The notes below the pieces were generated by a model that did not search any database, had not been told where the DNA came from, and saw only the letters and a list, made by a program, of their open reading frames with translations. DNA of 13,861 nucleotides from JBFWWW01 sp050245975 (GTDB taxonomy: Bacteria; Pseudomonadota; Alphaproteobacteria; Rhizobiales; Hyphomicrobiaceae). Positions 1 to 7,074 of this stretch are shown here, in pieces. The stretch's first letter is position 1; each line of letters opens with the position of its first letter. The stretch is from the NCBI GenBank assembly GCA_050245975.1, contig JBFWWW010000098.1:1-13861 (forward strand), written 5' to 3'. The position numbers and the translations under genes were made by a program.

Positions 1-784
1 TCCCCGCCAGGGCTTGCATGCTGAGGTCGTCGCACATCAGCAGCCCCTGAAAGCCGATGGCGCCACGGACCACGTCGCCGATGACGGTGGCCGACGCGCT
101 CGCCGGGGCCGACGGATCGACCGCGGTGTACACCACATGCGCCGTCATGGCGGCGGGCAGGTCGGCGAGCGCGCGGAAGGGAGCAAAGTCGGTCGCATCG
201 AGGACGGCACGGTCCGCATCGACCACCGGCAGATCGTGGTGGCTGTCCTTGGTCGCGCGGCCATGGCCGGGAATGTGCTTGATCACCGGCAGGACGCCGC
301 CGGCGGAAAGCCCATCGGCCACCGCGCGGCCCAGGACGATGATGCGCTCGACGTCGCTGCCGTAGGCGCGGTCGCCGATGATGGCATGGCTGCCGGGCTG
401 CGGCAGGTCGAGGACGGGCGCGCAGTTGATGTTGATGCCGAGGTCGCGCAGATCGGCGGCCGTCAGGCGGGCGGCAAGATGCGCGGCCCGAACCGCCGCG
501 GCCGGATCGCGTCCATAAAGAGCGGCATAGGATGCCGCCGCCGGCAGTTCGCGCCAATGCGGCGGACGCAGGCGACGGACACGGCCCCCTTCCTGGTCGA
601 TCAGGACCAGTGCGTCGCCGCCAAGGGCCTCCCGCGCGTCGGCGACAAGGCGGCGCACCTGGTCCGGCTCGGCGCAATTGCGGGCGAAAAGGATGATGCC
701 GCACGGCCGGGCGTCACGCAGGAAGTCGCGTTCCGACGGTGCCAGCTCGAGCCCGGAAAGACCACAGATGAAGGCTGACGGCAT
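1..784 (-). CDS. nagZ: Beta-N-acetylhexosaminidase NagZ, 3' end outside window
   Basis: A family GH3 cytoplasmic hydrolase of peptidoglycan recycling, which removes N-acetylglucosamine from anhydro-muropeptides. The 261 visible codons include LIDQEGGRVRRL (61-72), the family signature KHIPGHGRATKDSHHD (169-184) with its catalytic His/Asp loop, and CDDLSM (251-256), whose first Asp (252) corresponds to the GH3 nucleophile. The frame is open at base 1; the family is usually about 340 residues, so some 80 C-terminal residues are missing. The start is the ATG at 784: an in-frame TGA lies three codons upstream, so no earlier start is possible. No good Shine-Dalgarno is visible. It begins 49 bases after the stop of the SPOR-domain gene and is probably the fourth gene of the dgt-argS-SPOR-nagZ unit. 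In relatives, scpA and scpB follow (knowledge, not seen here). Confidence 0.95.
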   Translation of the reverse strand, partial: MPSAFICGLSGLELAPSERDFLRDARPCGIILFARNCAEPDQVRRLVADAREALGGDALVLIDQEGGRVRRLRPPHWRELPAAASYAALYGRDPAAAVRAAHLAARLTAADLRDLGININCAPVLDLPQPGSHAIIGDRAYGSDVERIIVLGRAVADGLSAGGVLPVIKHIPGHGRATKDSHHDLPVVDADRAVLDATDFAPFRALADLPAAMTAHVVYTAVDPSAPASASATVIGDVVRGAIGFQGLLMCDDLSMQALAG

Positions 785-833
785 GGCGCATCACGACCGG
801 AACGGCGGGCGCGCCCGTCGCGCCGCGATCAGC

Positions 834-2255
834 TCAGTACGCAACGACCCAGCAGCCGCCGAAACCGGCCGCCTTGAGCTGGCCGCACAGGCCGCTCGCC
901 GCATCACGCGACGCCGGCGGGCCGACGATGGCACGATACCACACGCCCTTTTCGCCCAGGTTCGCCTCCTGCACGTCGGCAGGCTTGCCCGCAAGCACAG
1001 TCGAATATTTCTGCTGCAGGTCGGCAAAGGCCTTGAGCGCATCCATCCGCGATTTCTGCGACGACAGGACGGCGACATAGCCGCTGCTGGCGCGCGGCGG
1101 CGCGGTGGCGATACCCGTGGCCGCCGTCGCAACGACGGGAGCGGCGTGCTCTTTCGTCTTCGGCACCGGCACCTTCGGGGTCACGGTGGCGACGACGACA
1201 GGCTGGCGCGGCGGCGGCACGGGGGCGGCCTGCGGCGGCTCGGGAGCCGGCGCCACGACGCGGGCAGGCGGGTTCACCGGACGCATCTGCCCTGCCGGCG
1301 CCTCCGGCGGCGAGGATGACGACCTGCCATAAATGTTCTCGAGCGTCACGCCCGGCACCGTCACCATGCCGTTGGCAGGCGCGGGACCGGAGCCGCCGGG
1401 CGCGATGGCAACCGTGCGCACGCGGCGCGGGCCGCCGGGCTCGTCCTGCTCCGGTGCGCCGTCATCGTTGAGACGGTTCAGGAGCTTCTTGTCCGTATGG
1501 GCGAAGGCGCGACCACCGGGGTCGGACGGCTTCACCTTGCTCGGACCGGCATCGGCCTTGATGACGGGGGCGTTGGCGCCACTGCCGCCGCCAAGCATCT
1601 TGTAGCCGTAGGCAAGTCCGCTGCCGACGCCGATGGCACCGACGAGCGCCGCGACGATCATCAGGCCGCGACGGCCGCGACGCGGCTCCTCCTCGTACTC
1701 CTCGTAGGGCTCCTCGCCGTGGCCGTAGTCGTTGTGCAGTTCGGCGTGACCATACCCGCCGGCACGCGCGTCGACATATTGTCCATACTGGTCGACGGCA
1801 TGCGGATCGTGCTGCGGGAACGCGGGCTCGGTGGCCGGCATGTAGCTGCCGAGATCATAGCCGCGCGGATCGGCATGCGTATGCCCGTTGGCGTGACCGT
1901 TCCAGGCCGGAGCCGGCGCCTGCGGCTGCGCGCCGCGGCGCAATTCGGAAGCGAACGTGGCGCGCTGCGGCGCCGTGTAGTTGGAGAGCGAGGGCCCCGG
2001 CGCGGGATGCGCAGGCGCGGGCGCATAACCGTTGTGCTGCTGCTGGGCGTAGGGATCCTGATGCGCGGCGTAGCGCGGGTCCTCCGCCTGCGGAAAGTAA
2101 TACCCCTGCTGATGCGAGGCGCCGCGGTCGTCGTAGCCGTTGTCGGCCGCGCCCCAGTCCTCGTTGTGCCCCGGCTGAGCAGGCTGCTGGGCTCGCTGGT
2201 CCGACGGCTGGCGCCACGGTGCTCCGCGACCAAACAGACTGTTTGTCCGAGACAT
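834..2255 (-). CDS. Membrane-anchored SPOR-domain protein
   Basis: A 473-residue bitopic inner-membrane protein. Residues 1-190 are a cytoplasmic low-complexity region rich in Pro, Gln, His, Tyr and Ala, ending in an acidic patch (EEPYEEYEEE, 181-190). A basic stop (PRRGRR) precedes one hydrophobic helix at about 198-216. A Pro/Ala-rich linker, presumably periplasmic, runs to about 390, and a SPOR domain occupies 392-470 (begins SGYVAVLSSQKS, ends GCWVVAY). SPOR domains bind glycan strands denuded of stem peptides, mostly at the division septum, so a role in division or cell-wall remodelling is inferred. This fits its place between argS and nagZ. The start is the ATG at 2255, with an AGGGA ribosome-binding site eight bases upstream. 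The disordered cytoplasmic part is unlikely to be conserved between genera. I know no agreed gene symbol. Confidence 0.9.
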   Translation of the reverse strand: MSRTNSLFGRGAPWRQPSDQRAQQPAQPGHNEDWGAADNGYDDRGASHQQGYYFPQAEDPRYAAHQDPYAQQQHNGYAPAPAHPAPGPSLSNYTAPQRATFASELRRGAQPQAPAPAWNGHANGHTHADPRGYDLGSYMPATEPAFPQHDPHAVDQYGQYVDARAGGYGHAELHNDYGHGEEPYEEYEEEPRRGRRGLMIVAALVGAIGVGSGLAYGYKMLGGGSGANAPVIKADAGPSKVKPSDPGGRAFAHTDKKLLNRLNDDGAPEQDEPGGPRRVRTVAIAPGGSGPAPANGMVTVPGVTLENIYGRSSSSPPEAPAGQMRPVNPPARVVAPAPEPPQAAPVPPPRQPVVVATVTPKVPVPKTKEHAAPVVATAATGIATAPPRASSGYVAVLSSQKSRMDALKAFADLQQKYSTVLAGKPADVQEANLGEKGVWYRAIVGPPASRDAASGLCGQLKAAGFGGCWVVAY

Positions 2256-2318
2256 GTGCGATTCCCTTACCTTGCGTGCCGCAGGCGCAAATTGCGACTC
2301 ACGCGCAGCCGCAACAGG

Positions 2319-4073
2319 CTAGCGCATTTCATCCGGTGCATCGACACCCAGCAGCCCCAGGCCGGCGGCGATGACCTGCGCGCTGGCCTTGATCAGTGCC
2401 AGCCGTGCGGCAGTTAGTGCCCCATCTCCCGGTTGGATAAATCGCAAATGTGGCGAATCATTGCCGCGCGTCCATTGGGCGTGGAAATTCGACGCCAAAT
2501 CATAAAGATAGAAAGCGAGCCTATGGGGCTCATGGGCCCGCGCGGCGCCCTCGACCACGATGGGGAAGAAGGCCAGCTTGCGCATCAGGTCCACCTCGCC
2601 CGCGTCGGTCAGGAGGGCAAGGTCGGCCTTTACCGCCTCGGTTTCAGGCACGAAGCCCGGAATCGCCTCCACGACGTTGCGGAAAACCGACCGCGCGCGG
2701 GCATGTGCGTATTGCACATAGAACACCGGATTATCCTTGGACTGCTCCAGCACCTTGGCGAGGTCGAAATCGAGCGGCGCGTCGTTCTTGCGATAGAGCA
2801 TCATGAAGCGCACGGGATCGCGCCCCACCTCATCGACGACATCGCGCAGGGTGACGAAGGTGCCGGCGCGCTTCGACATCTTCACGGGCTCGCCGGCCCG
2901 GAACAGGCGCACGAGCTGGCACACCTTGATGTCGAGATCGGCCGCGCCGTCGGACAGCGCCGTCACCGCGGCGCGCACGCGTGGGATGTAGCCGACGTGA
3001 TCGGCGCCGAACACGTTGATCAGGTGGCGGAACCCGCGCCGCAGCTTGTTGCGGTGGTAGGCGACGTCGGCGGCGAAATAGGTGTAGCTGCCGTCCGATT
3101 TCTTCAGCGCCCGGTCCATGTCGTCGCCGAAGGCGGTCGACCGGAAGAGCGTCTGCTCGCGGTCCTCCCAGTCCTCGTCGTCATGGCCCTTCGGCTTGGG
3201 CAGGCGGCCCTCGTAGACGAGGCCCTTTGCGCGCAGGTCGTCGATCGCTGCCGCGATCTGGTCCGCGCCGCTGCCGGTCAGCGACCGCTCCGAGAAGAAG
3301 ACGTCGTGATGGATGTTGAGCGCGTCGAGATCGGTCCTGATCTGCACGAGCATCGCCGCGATGGCGGCCTCGCGCACGACCGGCAGCCACTGGTCGTCGG
3401 GCATCTGCAGCAGGCCGCGGCCATACTTGCTCGCCAGCGCCGCGCCCACCGGCACCAGATAGTCGCCGGGATAAAGGCCTGCCGGGATCTCGCCGATGTC
3501 ATCGCCCAGCGCCTCGCGGTAGCGCAGGTAGGCCGAACGCGCCAGCACGTCCACCTGGGCGCCGGCGTCGTTGATGTAGTACTCGCGCGTCACGTCGTAG
3601 CCGGCGAACGCGAGCACGTTCGCCAGCGCGTCGCCGAACACGGCGCCACGGCAATGGCCGACATGCATGGGGCCCGTCGGGTTGGCGGAAACGTATTCGA
3701 GATCGATTTTCCCGGCCGCGCCGGTCGTGCCCCGGCCATAGTCCGCGCCGGCGGCAAGGACGGCAGCGATCACCCGCTGCCACACCGAGGGATCAAGCGT
3801 CAGATTGAGGAACCCGGGCCCCGCGATGTCGATGCGGACGACGTCGTCGGCCTTCAGCCTCTCCGCCAGCATCTCGGCGATGGCGCGCGGCTTGAGGCCG
3901 GCAGGTTTCGCCAGCACCAGCGCGGCGTTGCTGGCGATGTCGCCATGCGTCGGATCACGCGGCGGCATGGCCTCGATCCCGGCGCGCGGCAACCCTTGCG
4001 GCAGGCGCCCCTCGCGCTCAAGCGTGTCGAGTGCGGCGTGGATGCGGCCTTCAAACTCGGCGTAGACGGTCAT
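2319..4073 (-). CDS. argS: Arginyl-tRNA synthetase
   Basis: A class I aminoacyl-tRNA synthetase that charges tRNA-Arg with arginine in the cytosol. The 584-residue product has the usual length. The N-terminal tRNA-binding add-on domain is at about 5-93; the catalytic Rossmann core has the HIGH-type motif HVGH (137-140, within SANPTGPMHVGH) and a canonical KMSKR at 398-402; the DALR anticodon-binding domain runs from about 450 to the end. The frame is open further upstream, but the ATG at 4073 is chosen because it gives the standard N-terminus and has GAGGA just upstream. It starts 31 bases after the dgt stop and ends 63 bases before the SPOR-domain gene, so all are probably co-transcribed. 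Nothing is missing or unusual. Confidence 0.97.
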   Translation of the reverse strand: MTVYAEFEGRIHAALDTLEREGRLPQGLPRAGIEAMPPRDPTHGDIASNAALVLAKPAGLKPRAIAEMLAERLKADDVVRIDIAGPGFLNLTLDPSVWQRVIAAVLAAGADYGRGTTGAAGKIDLEYVSANPTGPMHVGHCRGAVFGDALANVLAFAGYDVTREYYINDAGAQVDVLARSAYLRYREALGDDIGEIPAGLYPGDYLVPVGAALASKYGRGLLQMPDDQWLPVVREAAIAAMLVQIRTDLDALNIHHDVFFSERSLTGSGADQIAAAIDDLRAKGLVYEGRLPKPKGHDDEDWEDREQTLFRSTAFGDDMDRALKKSDGSYTYFAADVAYHRNKLRRGFRHLINVFGADHVGYIPRVRAAVTALSDGAADLDIKVCQLVRLFRAGEPVKMSKRAGTFVTLRDVVDEVGRDPVRFMMLYRKNDAPLDFDLAKVLEQSKDNPVFYVQYAHARARSVFRNVVEAIPGFVPETEAVKADLALLTDAGEVDLMRKLAFFPIVVEGAARAHEPHRLAFYLYDLASNFHAQWTRGNDSPHLRFIQPGDGALTAARLALIKASAQVIAAGLGLLGVDAPDEMR

Positions 4074-4104
4074 ATGTCCTCGAGCGGCGGGGTGTCCGCG
4101 CCGA

Positions 4105-5301
4105 CTATCGCAATTCCGGGGTAGCGTCAAACAAGCGGCGGTGCTCGCCGATGGCGAACCGGTCGGTCATTCCGGCAACGAAGTCAGCCACGATGCGCGC
4201 CCGTTCGGCCGGCCGGAGGTCGCGGGTGCCGGCGGCCCATGCCTCCGGCATGTCGTCGCCATGGGCCATGTAGCGGGCAAAAAGATCGGTGACGATACCT
4301 TCGGCCTGCCGCATCACCCGCATGACCCGCTCGTGACGGTAGACGCGCTCGAACAGGAAAGCGCGCAGTGCGTCGATGCCGGCCTGCATCGCGGGCGAGA
4401 AGGCGATGACGGGGGCGGAGGCCGCCTTGACCGCCGCCATGGACGGCGGCGCCATCGAGGTGAGCCGCGCGCGCGACGTCTCCAGAACGTCGGCGACCAT
4501 CGCGGTGATGAGGCGGCGGTTGATCTCGTAGACGGCGCGCTGCCCGTCGCCTCCCGCGAGGCTTGCCACCAGCGGTGCAAGCAGCTCCACCTGCCCCAGG
4601 TCGGCCAGCCCGATCAGGCCGGCTCGCAAACCGTCATCGATGTCGTGGTTGTTGTAGGCGATGTCGTCGGCAAGCGCCGCCACCTGCGCCTCGGCCGGCG
4701 CATAGAGGTCGAGGTCGAGGGCCTGCTCCAGCCCTTCCGCGCGCACCTCGGCGAGAAGAACGGCATGCCCCGGATCGGCGGAGGGCCGCAGAGGGCCGTT
4801 GTGCTTCACCAGCCCTTCGAGAGCCTCAAAGGTCAGGTTGAGGCCATCGAAGGCGGCATACTTGCGTTCGAGCCGCGTCACGACCCGCAGGCTCTGCGCG
4901 TTGTGGTCGAAACCGCCATAGGGCGCCATCGCGGACGCAAGCGCCCGCTCCCCCGCATGGCCGAAAGGCGGATGCCCGAGATCGTGCGCCAGCGCCATGG
5001 CTTCCGCCAGATCCTCGTCGAGCGCCAGAAGGCGCGCGATCGACCGGGCGATCTGCGCCACCTCGAGGGAGTGCGTCAGGCGCGAGCGGTAGTGATCGCC
5101 CTCGTGGTAGAGGAAGACCTGCGTCTTGTGTGTGAGCCGGCGGAAGGCCGTGGCATGCACGATGCGGTCACGGTCGCGCTGGAACGGCGTGCGCATCGGA
5201 CACGCCGCCTCGGGGTGAACGCGGCCACGGCTCGCCGCCGCGTCCGCGGCATAGGGTGCCAGAGGCCCCCGACTTCCGCCCGGCTGACCAAATTCCGCCA
5301 T
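4105..5301 (-). CDS. dgt: Deoxyguanosinetriphosphate triphosphohydrolase-like protein (HD superfamily)
   Basis: Hydrolyses dGTP, and perhaps other dNTPs, to the deoxynucleoside and triphosphate, so adjusting the dNTP pool. The 398-residue product carries the full metal-binding HD set: His77 (RLTHSLEVAQIAR), His106-Asp107 (AHDLGHPPFGH) and the Asp of ADDIAYNNHDIDD (211-223). The segment RTPFQRDRDRIVHATAFRRL (37-56) is typical of the family. The length matches the shorter alphaproteobacterial class, rather than E. coli Dgt. The ATG at 5301 is preferred because it gives the family-like N-terminus; an in-frame GTG at 5328 would add nine residues but lies inside the 14-bp tandem repeats. It is first in the dgt-argS-SPOR-nagZ run and divergent from erpA. 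Confidence 0.93.
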   Translation of the reverse strand: MAEFGQPGGSRGPLAPYAADAAASRGRVHPEAACPMRTPFQRDRDRIVHATAFRRLTHKTQVFLYHEGDHYRSRLTHSLEVAQIARSIARLLALDEDLAEAMALAHDLGHPPFGHAGERALASAMAPYGGFDHNAQSLRVVTRLERKYAAFDGLNLTFEALEGLVKHNGPLRPSADPGHAVLLAEVRAEGLEQALDLDLYAPAEAQVAALADDIAYNNHDIDDGLRAGLIGLADLGQVELLAPLVASLAGGDGQRAVYEINRRLITAMVADVLETSRARLTSMAPPSMAAVKAASAPVIAFSPAMQAGIDALRAFLFERVYRHERVMRVMRQAEGIVTDLFARYMAHGDDMPEAWAAGTRDLRPAERARIVADFVAGMTDRFAIGEHRRLFDATPELR

Positions 5302-5317
5302 GCCCTGCCCGGTCGCT

Positions 5318-5359
5318 GCCAGTATCACAATGCCAGTGTCACGATGCCAATGTCACAAT
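5318..5359. repeat. Three tandem 14-bp repeats upstream of dgt
   Basis: Three imperfect head-to-tail units lie at 5318-5331 (GCCAGTATCACAAT), 5332-5345 (GCCAGTGTCACGAT) and 5346-5359 (GCCAATGTCACAAT). Each differs from the others at two or three positions. They lie 17-58 bases ahead of the chosen dgt ATG and 112-153 bases ahead of erpA. The conserved core GCCA-N3-TCAC-N-AT could be a serial protein-binding site, or simple replication slippage. Confidence 0.75.
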
Positions 5360-5393
5360 AAACCCGCCGCTGCCGACGCGCCGACCCAGGGGT

Positions 5394-5422
5394 TTGACAC
5401 CCGGGCCCGCCGCCCCCATCTT
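5394..5422 (+). promoter_or_regulatory. Possible erpA promoter
   Basis: TTGACA (5394-5399) is an exact -35 hexamer. It is followed after 17 bases by CATCTT (5417-5422), which matches the -10 consensus at only three of six positions. It lies about 50 bases ahead of erpA on the same strand. The -10 is poor and alphaproteobacterial promoters are loosely defined, so this is tentative. Confidence 0.3.
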
Positions 5423-5470
5423 CTTGACTGAATCAGCATCTGCCGCAACCTGGAACCATCGCCGCGGGCC

Positions 5471-5803
5471 ATGAGCGAGACATCCATCACCGTCACCGAC
5501 AGCGCCGCCCGGCGCATCAACGAGATCGCCGGCAGCGAGGCGAACGCCATCATGCTGCGCATCAGCGTGGAAGGCGGCGGCTGCTCGGGGTTCCAGTACA
5601 AGTTCGACCTGGTCGGCAATCCCGAAGCGGACGACCTGGTGATCGAGCGCGATGGCGCGCGCGTGCTCGTGGACCGGGTATCGCTCGATTATTTGCAGGG
5701 CTCGGAGATCGATTTCGTCGATGACCTGATGGGGGCATCGTTCCGGGTAAAGAACCCGAACGCCGTCGCCTCCTGCGGCTGCGGCACCAGCTTCTCGCTG
5801 TGA
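5471..5803 (+). CDS. erpA: A-type iron-sulfur cluster carrier (ErpA/IscA/HesB family)
   Basis: A 110-residue cytosolic carrier that binds nascent Fe-S clusters and passes them to apoproteins. All three ligand cysteines are present: Cys38 in GGGCSGFQY and Cys102/Cys104 in the C-terminal SCGCGTSFSL. The length is normal for the family. The ErpA name follows rhizobial usage; sequence alone does not separate ErpA from IscA cleanly. The ATG at 5471 is the only sensible start, although the Shine-Dalgarno is weak. It is a single gene, divergent from dgt and convergent with the membrane protein at 5817-6185, 13 bases away. Possible clients nearby include the putative Fe-S uracil-DNA glycosylase at 11181-11834, but that link is speculative. 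Confidence 0.92.
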   Translation: MSETSITVTDSAARRINEIAGSEANAIMLRISVEGGGCSGFQYKFDLVGNPEADDLVIERDGARVLVDRVSLDYLQGSEIDFVDDLMGASFRVKNPNAVASCGCGTSFSL

Positions 5804-5804
5804 T

Positions 5805-5834
5805 GCCGACCCGGCCTCAATGCCAGTCGGCCGG
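5805..5834. terminator. Overlapping inverted repeats between convergent genes
   Basis: Two alternative hairpins cover the stops of erpA and the convergent membrane-protein gene. GCCGAC (5805-5810) pairs with GTCGGC (5826-5831), or CCGGCC (5811-5816) pairs with GGCCGG (5829-5834). There is no T-tract on either strand. A bidirectional transcription end is plausible by position but not proven. Confidence 0.35.
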
Positions 5835-6185
5835 CGTCAGGTAGTACCAGGCAAAGACCATCCCGAGCCAAAGCACCGGTATTCCGACAAGCGCATAAGC
5901 GAGCTTGCGGTCGCCGAGCTTGTTGGTCCACCAGGCGGCGAAGGCGCAGCCTGCCGGGAGCGACCACAGCAGCACGAAGGGGTAATCGAAGAAGTCCGGA
6001 TTGCTGTCGCGGCCCAGCGGGGCCCAGGTCGCCCAGCTGATCGGATCGGCGACAAAGATCTGCATCGCCGTCCACATGGTGAGGACGGCGGCGGAAAACA
6101 GCCCGTTGAGCGCGATGAGCGAGAAGAGCAGCCGCGTTCCCGGCGGCCTCGCCCCCTCGTAGTAGGACAGCGTCATGTCCGCCAC
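5817..6185 (-). CDS. Small three-helix inner-membrane protein, unknown function
   Basis: A 122-residue protein I do not recognise. Hydrophobic segments lie at about 18-45, 67-87 and 95-116. Between the first two is a loop rich in Trp, Pro and Asp (ADPISWATWAPLGRDSNPDF, 46-65), which is unusual for a plain membrane anchor. The C-terminus is short and polar (TPADWH). The GTG at 6185 is preferred because GGAG sits five bases upstream; an ATG at 6176 would remove three residues. The gene is convergent with erpA and divergent from xthA, so it is probably transcribed alone. No catalytic or metal-binding motif stands out. Confidence 0.7.
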   Translation of the reverse strand: MADMTLSYYEGARPPGTRLLFSLIALNGLFSAAVLTMWTAMQIFVADPISWATWAPLGRDSNPDFFDYPFVLLWSLPAGCAFAAWWTNKLGDRKLAYALVGIPVLWLGMVFAWYYLTPADWH

Positions 6186-6288
6186 CCGAACTCCGATACA
6201 CCGGCTGCGCAGGCTAGCGCCGCCGCGTAAAGGAGCGGTAAAGAGAAGTTAAGGCGACAGGAACGAACAGCGGGGCCTCGGGGGCGGA

Positions 6289-7074
6289 ATGCGCATTGCG
6301 ACCTGGAATATCAATGGCGTCAGGGCCCGGATCGACAATCTGCGCACCTGGCTCAAGGAGGCCGGACCCGATGTCGCCTGCCTGCAGGAGATCAAGTGCG
6401 CCGACGACGCCTTCCCGGCCGGGGCCATCGAGGATCTCGGCTACAACGTCGCCGTGCACGGTCAGAAGGGTTTCAACGGGGTGGCGCTGCTGTCCCGCTT
6501 CCCGCTGGAGGACGTGAGGCGCGGCCTGCCCGGCGGCGAGAGCGACGAGCAGGCGCGCTACATCGAAGCGGTCATCTCCCGCCCCGGTGGCGCGGTGCGG
6601 GTCGGTGGGTTGTACCTGCCCAACGGCAATCCCATCGGGACGGAGAAATTCACCTACAAGCTCGCCTGGATGCGCCGGCTGTCGGCTCACGCCCAGAGCC
6701 TGCTGGCGCACGAGGAGGCCCTGGTGCTCGCCGGCGACTACAACGTCATTCCCGAGGCCGCCGATGCAAAACGGCCGGAGGCCTGGGTCAACGATGCGCT
6801 CTTTCAACCGGAGACGCGCGGCGCCTTCCGCGGCCTGGAGAACCTCGGCTTCACCGACGGCGTGCGCGCCTGCTACCCGGATGCCGGCGTCTACACGTTC
6901 TGGGACTACCAGGCCGGGGCCTGGCAGAAGGACAACGGCATCCGCATCGACCACATGCTGCTGTCGCCGCAGGCAGCCGACCGGCTGCGCGCAGCCGGAA
7001 TCGACCGGCACACGCGCGCCTGGGACAAGCCGTCAGACCATGTGCCGGTGTGGGTGGACCTGGATATCGACTAA
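6289..7074 (+). CDS. xthA: Exodeoxyribonuclease III (class II AP endonuclease)
   Basis: Cleaves DNA 5' of abasic sites and removes 3' blocking groups and nucleotides in base excision repair. The 261-residue EEP-fold protein has the full catalytic set: WNING at 6-10, metal ligand Glu34 (CLQEIKC), Tyr109 (LYLPNGNP), Asp150/Asn152 (AGDYNV), Asp221 (RIDHMLLS) and the catalytic SDH triplet 249-251. The length matches E. coli XthA. The ATG at 6289 follows a purine-rich GGGGGCGGA. Its TAA (7072-7074) overlaps the TAG of the convergent ExoR-like gene. The window also carries a uracil-DNA glycosylase, which makes the abasic sites this enzyme processes, but in a distant unit. Confidence 0.95.
   Translation: MRIATWNINGVRARIDNLRTWLKEAGPDVACLQEIKCADDAFPAGAIEDLGYNVAVHGQKGFNGVALLSRFPLEDVRRGLPGGESDEQARYIEAVISRPGGAVRVGGLYLPNGNPIGTEKFTYKLAWMRRLSAHAQSLLAHEEALVLAGDYNVIPEAADAKRPEAWVNDALFQPETRGAFRGLENLGFTDGVRACYPDAGVYTFWDYQAGAWQKDNGIRIDHMLLSPQAADRLRAAGIDRHTRAWDKPSDHVPVWVDLDID

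Noticed and set aside
14..778. A 254-codon open frame on the plus strand opposite nagZ
   Set aside because: The minus strand encodes an unmistakable NagZ over the same bases; the plus translation has no domain.
2433..4124. A 563-codon open frame on the plus strand opposite argS
   Set aside because: It is antisense to the clear argS gene, has His/Arg-rich composition typical of a GC-rich shadow frame, and shows no recognisable domain.
5302..5328. A GTG start for dgt nine codons upstream
   Set aside because: The extra residues are not family-like and the codon lies inside the 14-bp repeat array; the ATG at 5301 gives the usual N-terminus. Not excluded, only less likely.
4141..5361. A 406-codon open frame on the plus strand opposite dgt
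   Set aside because: It is antisense to the HD-domain gene with all motifs intact on the minus strand; its Arg/His/Val-rich translation is a mirror of that coding sequence.
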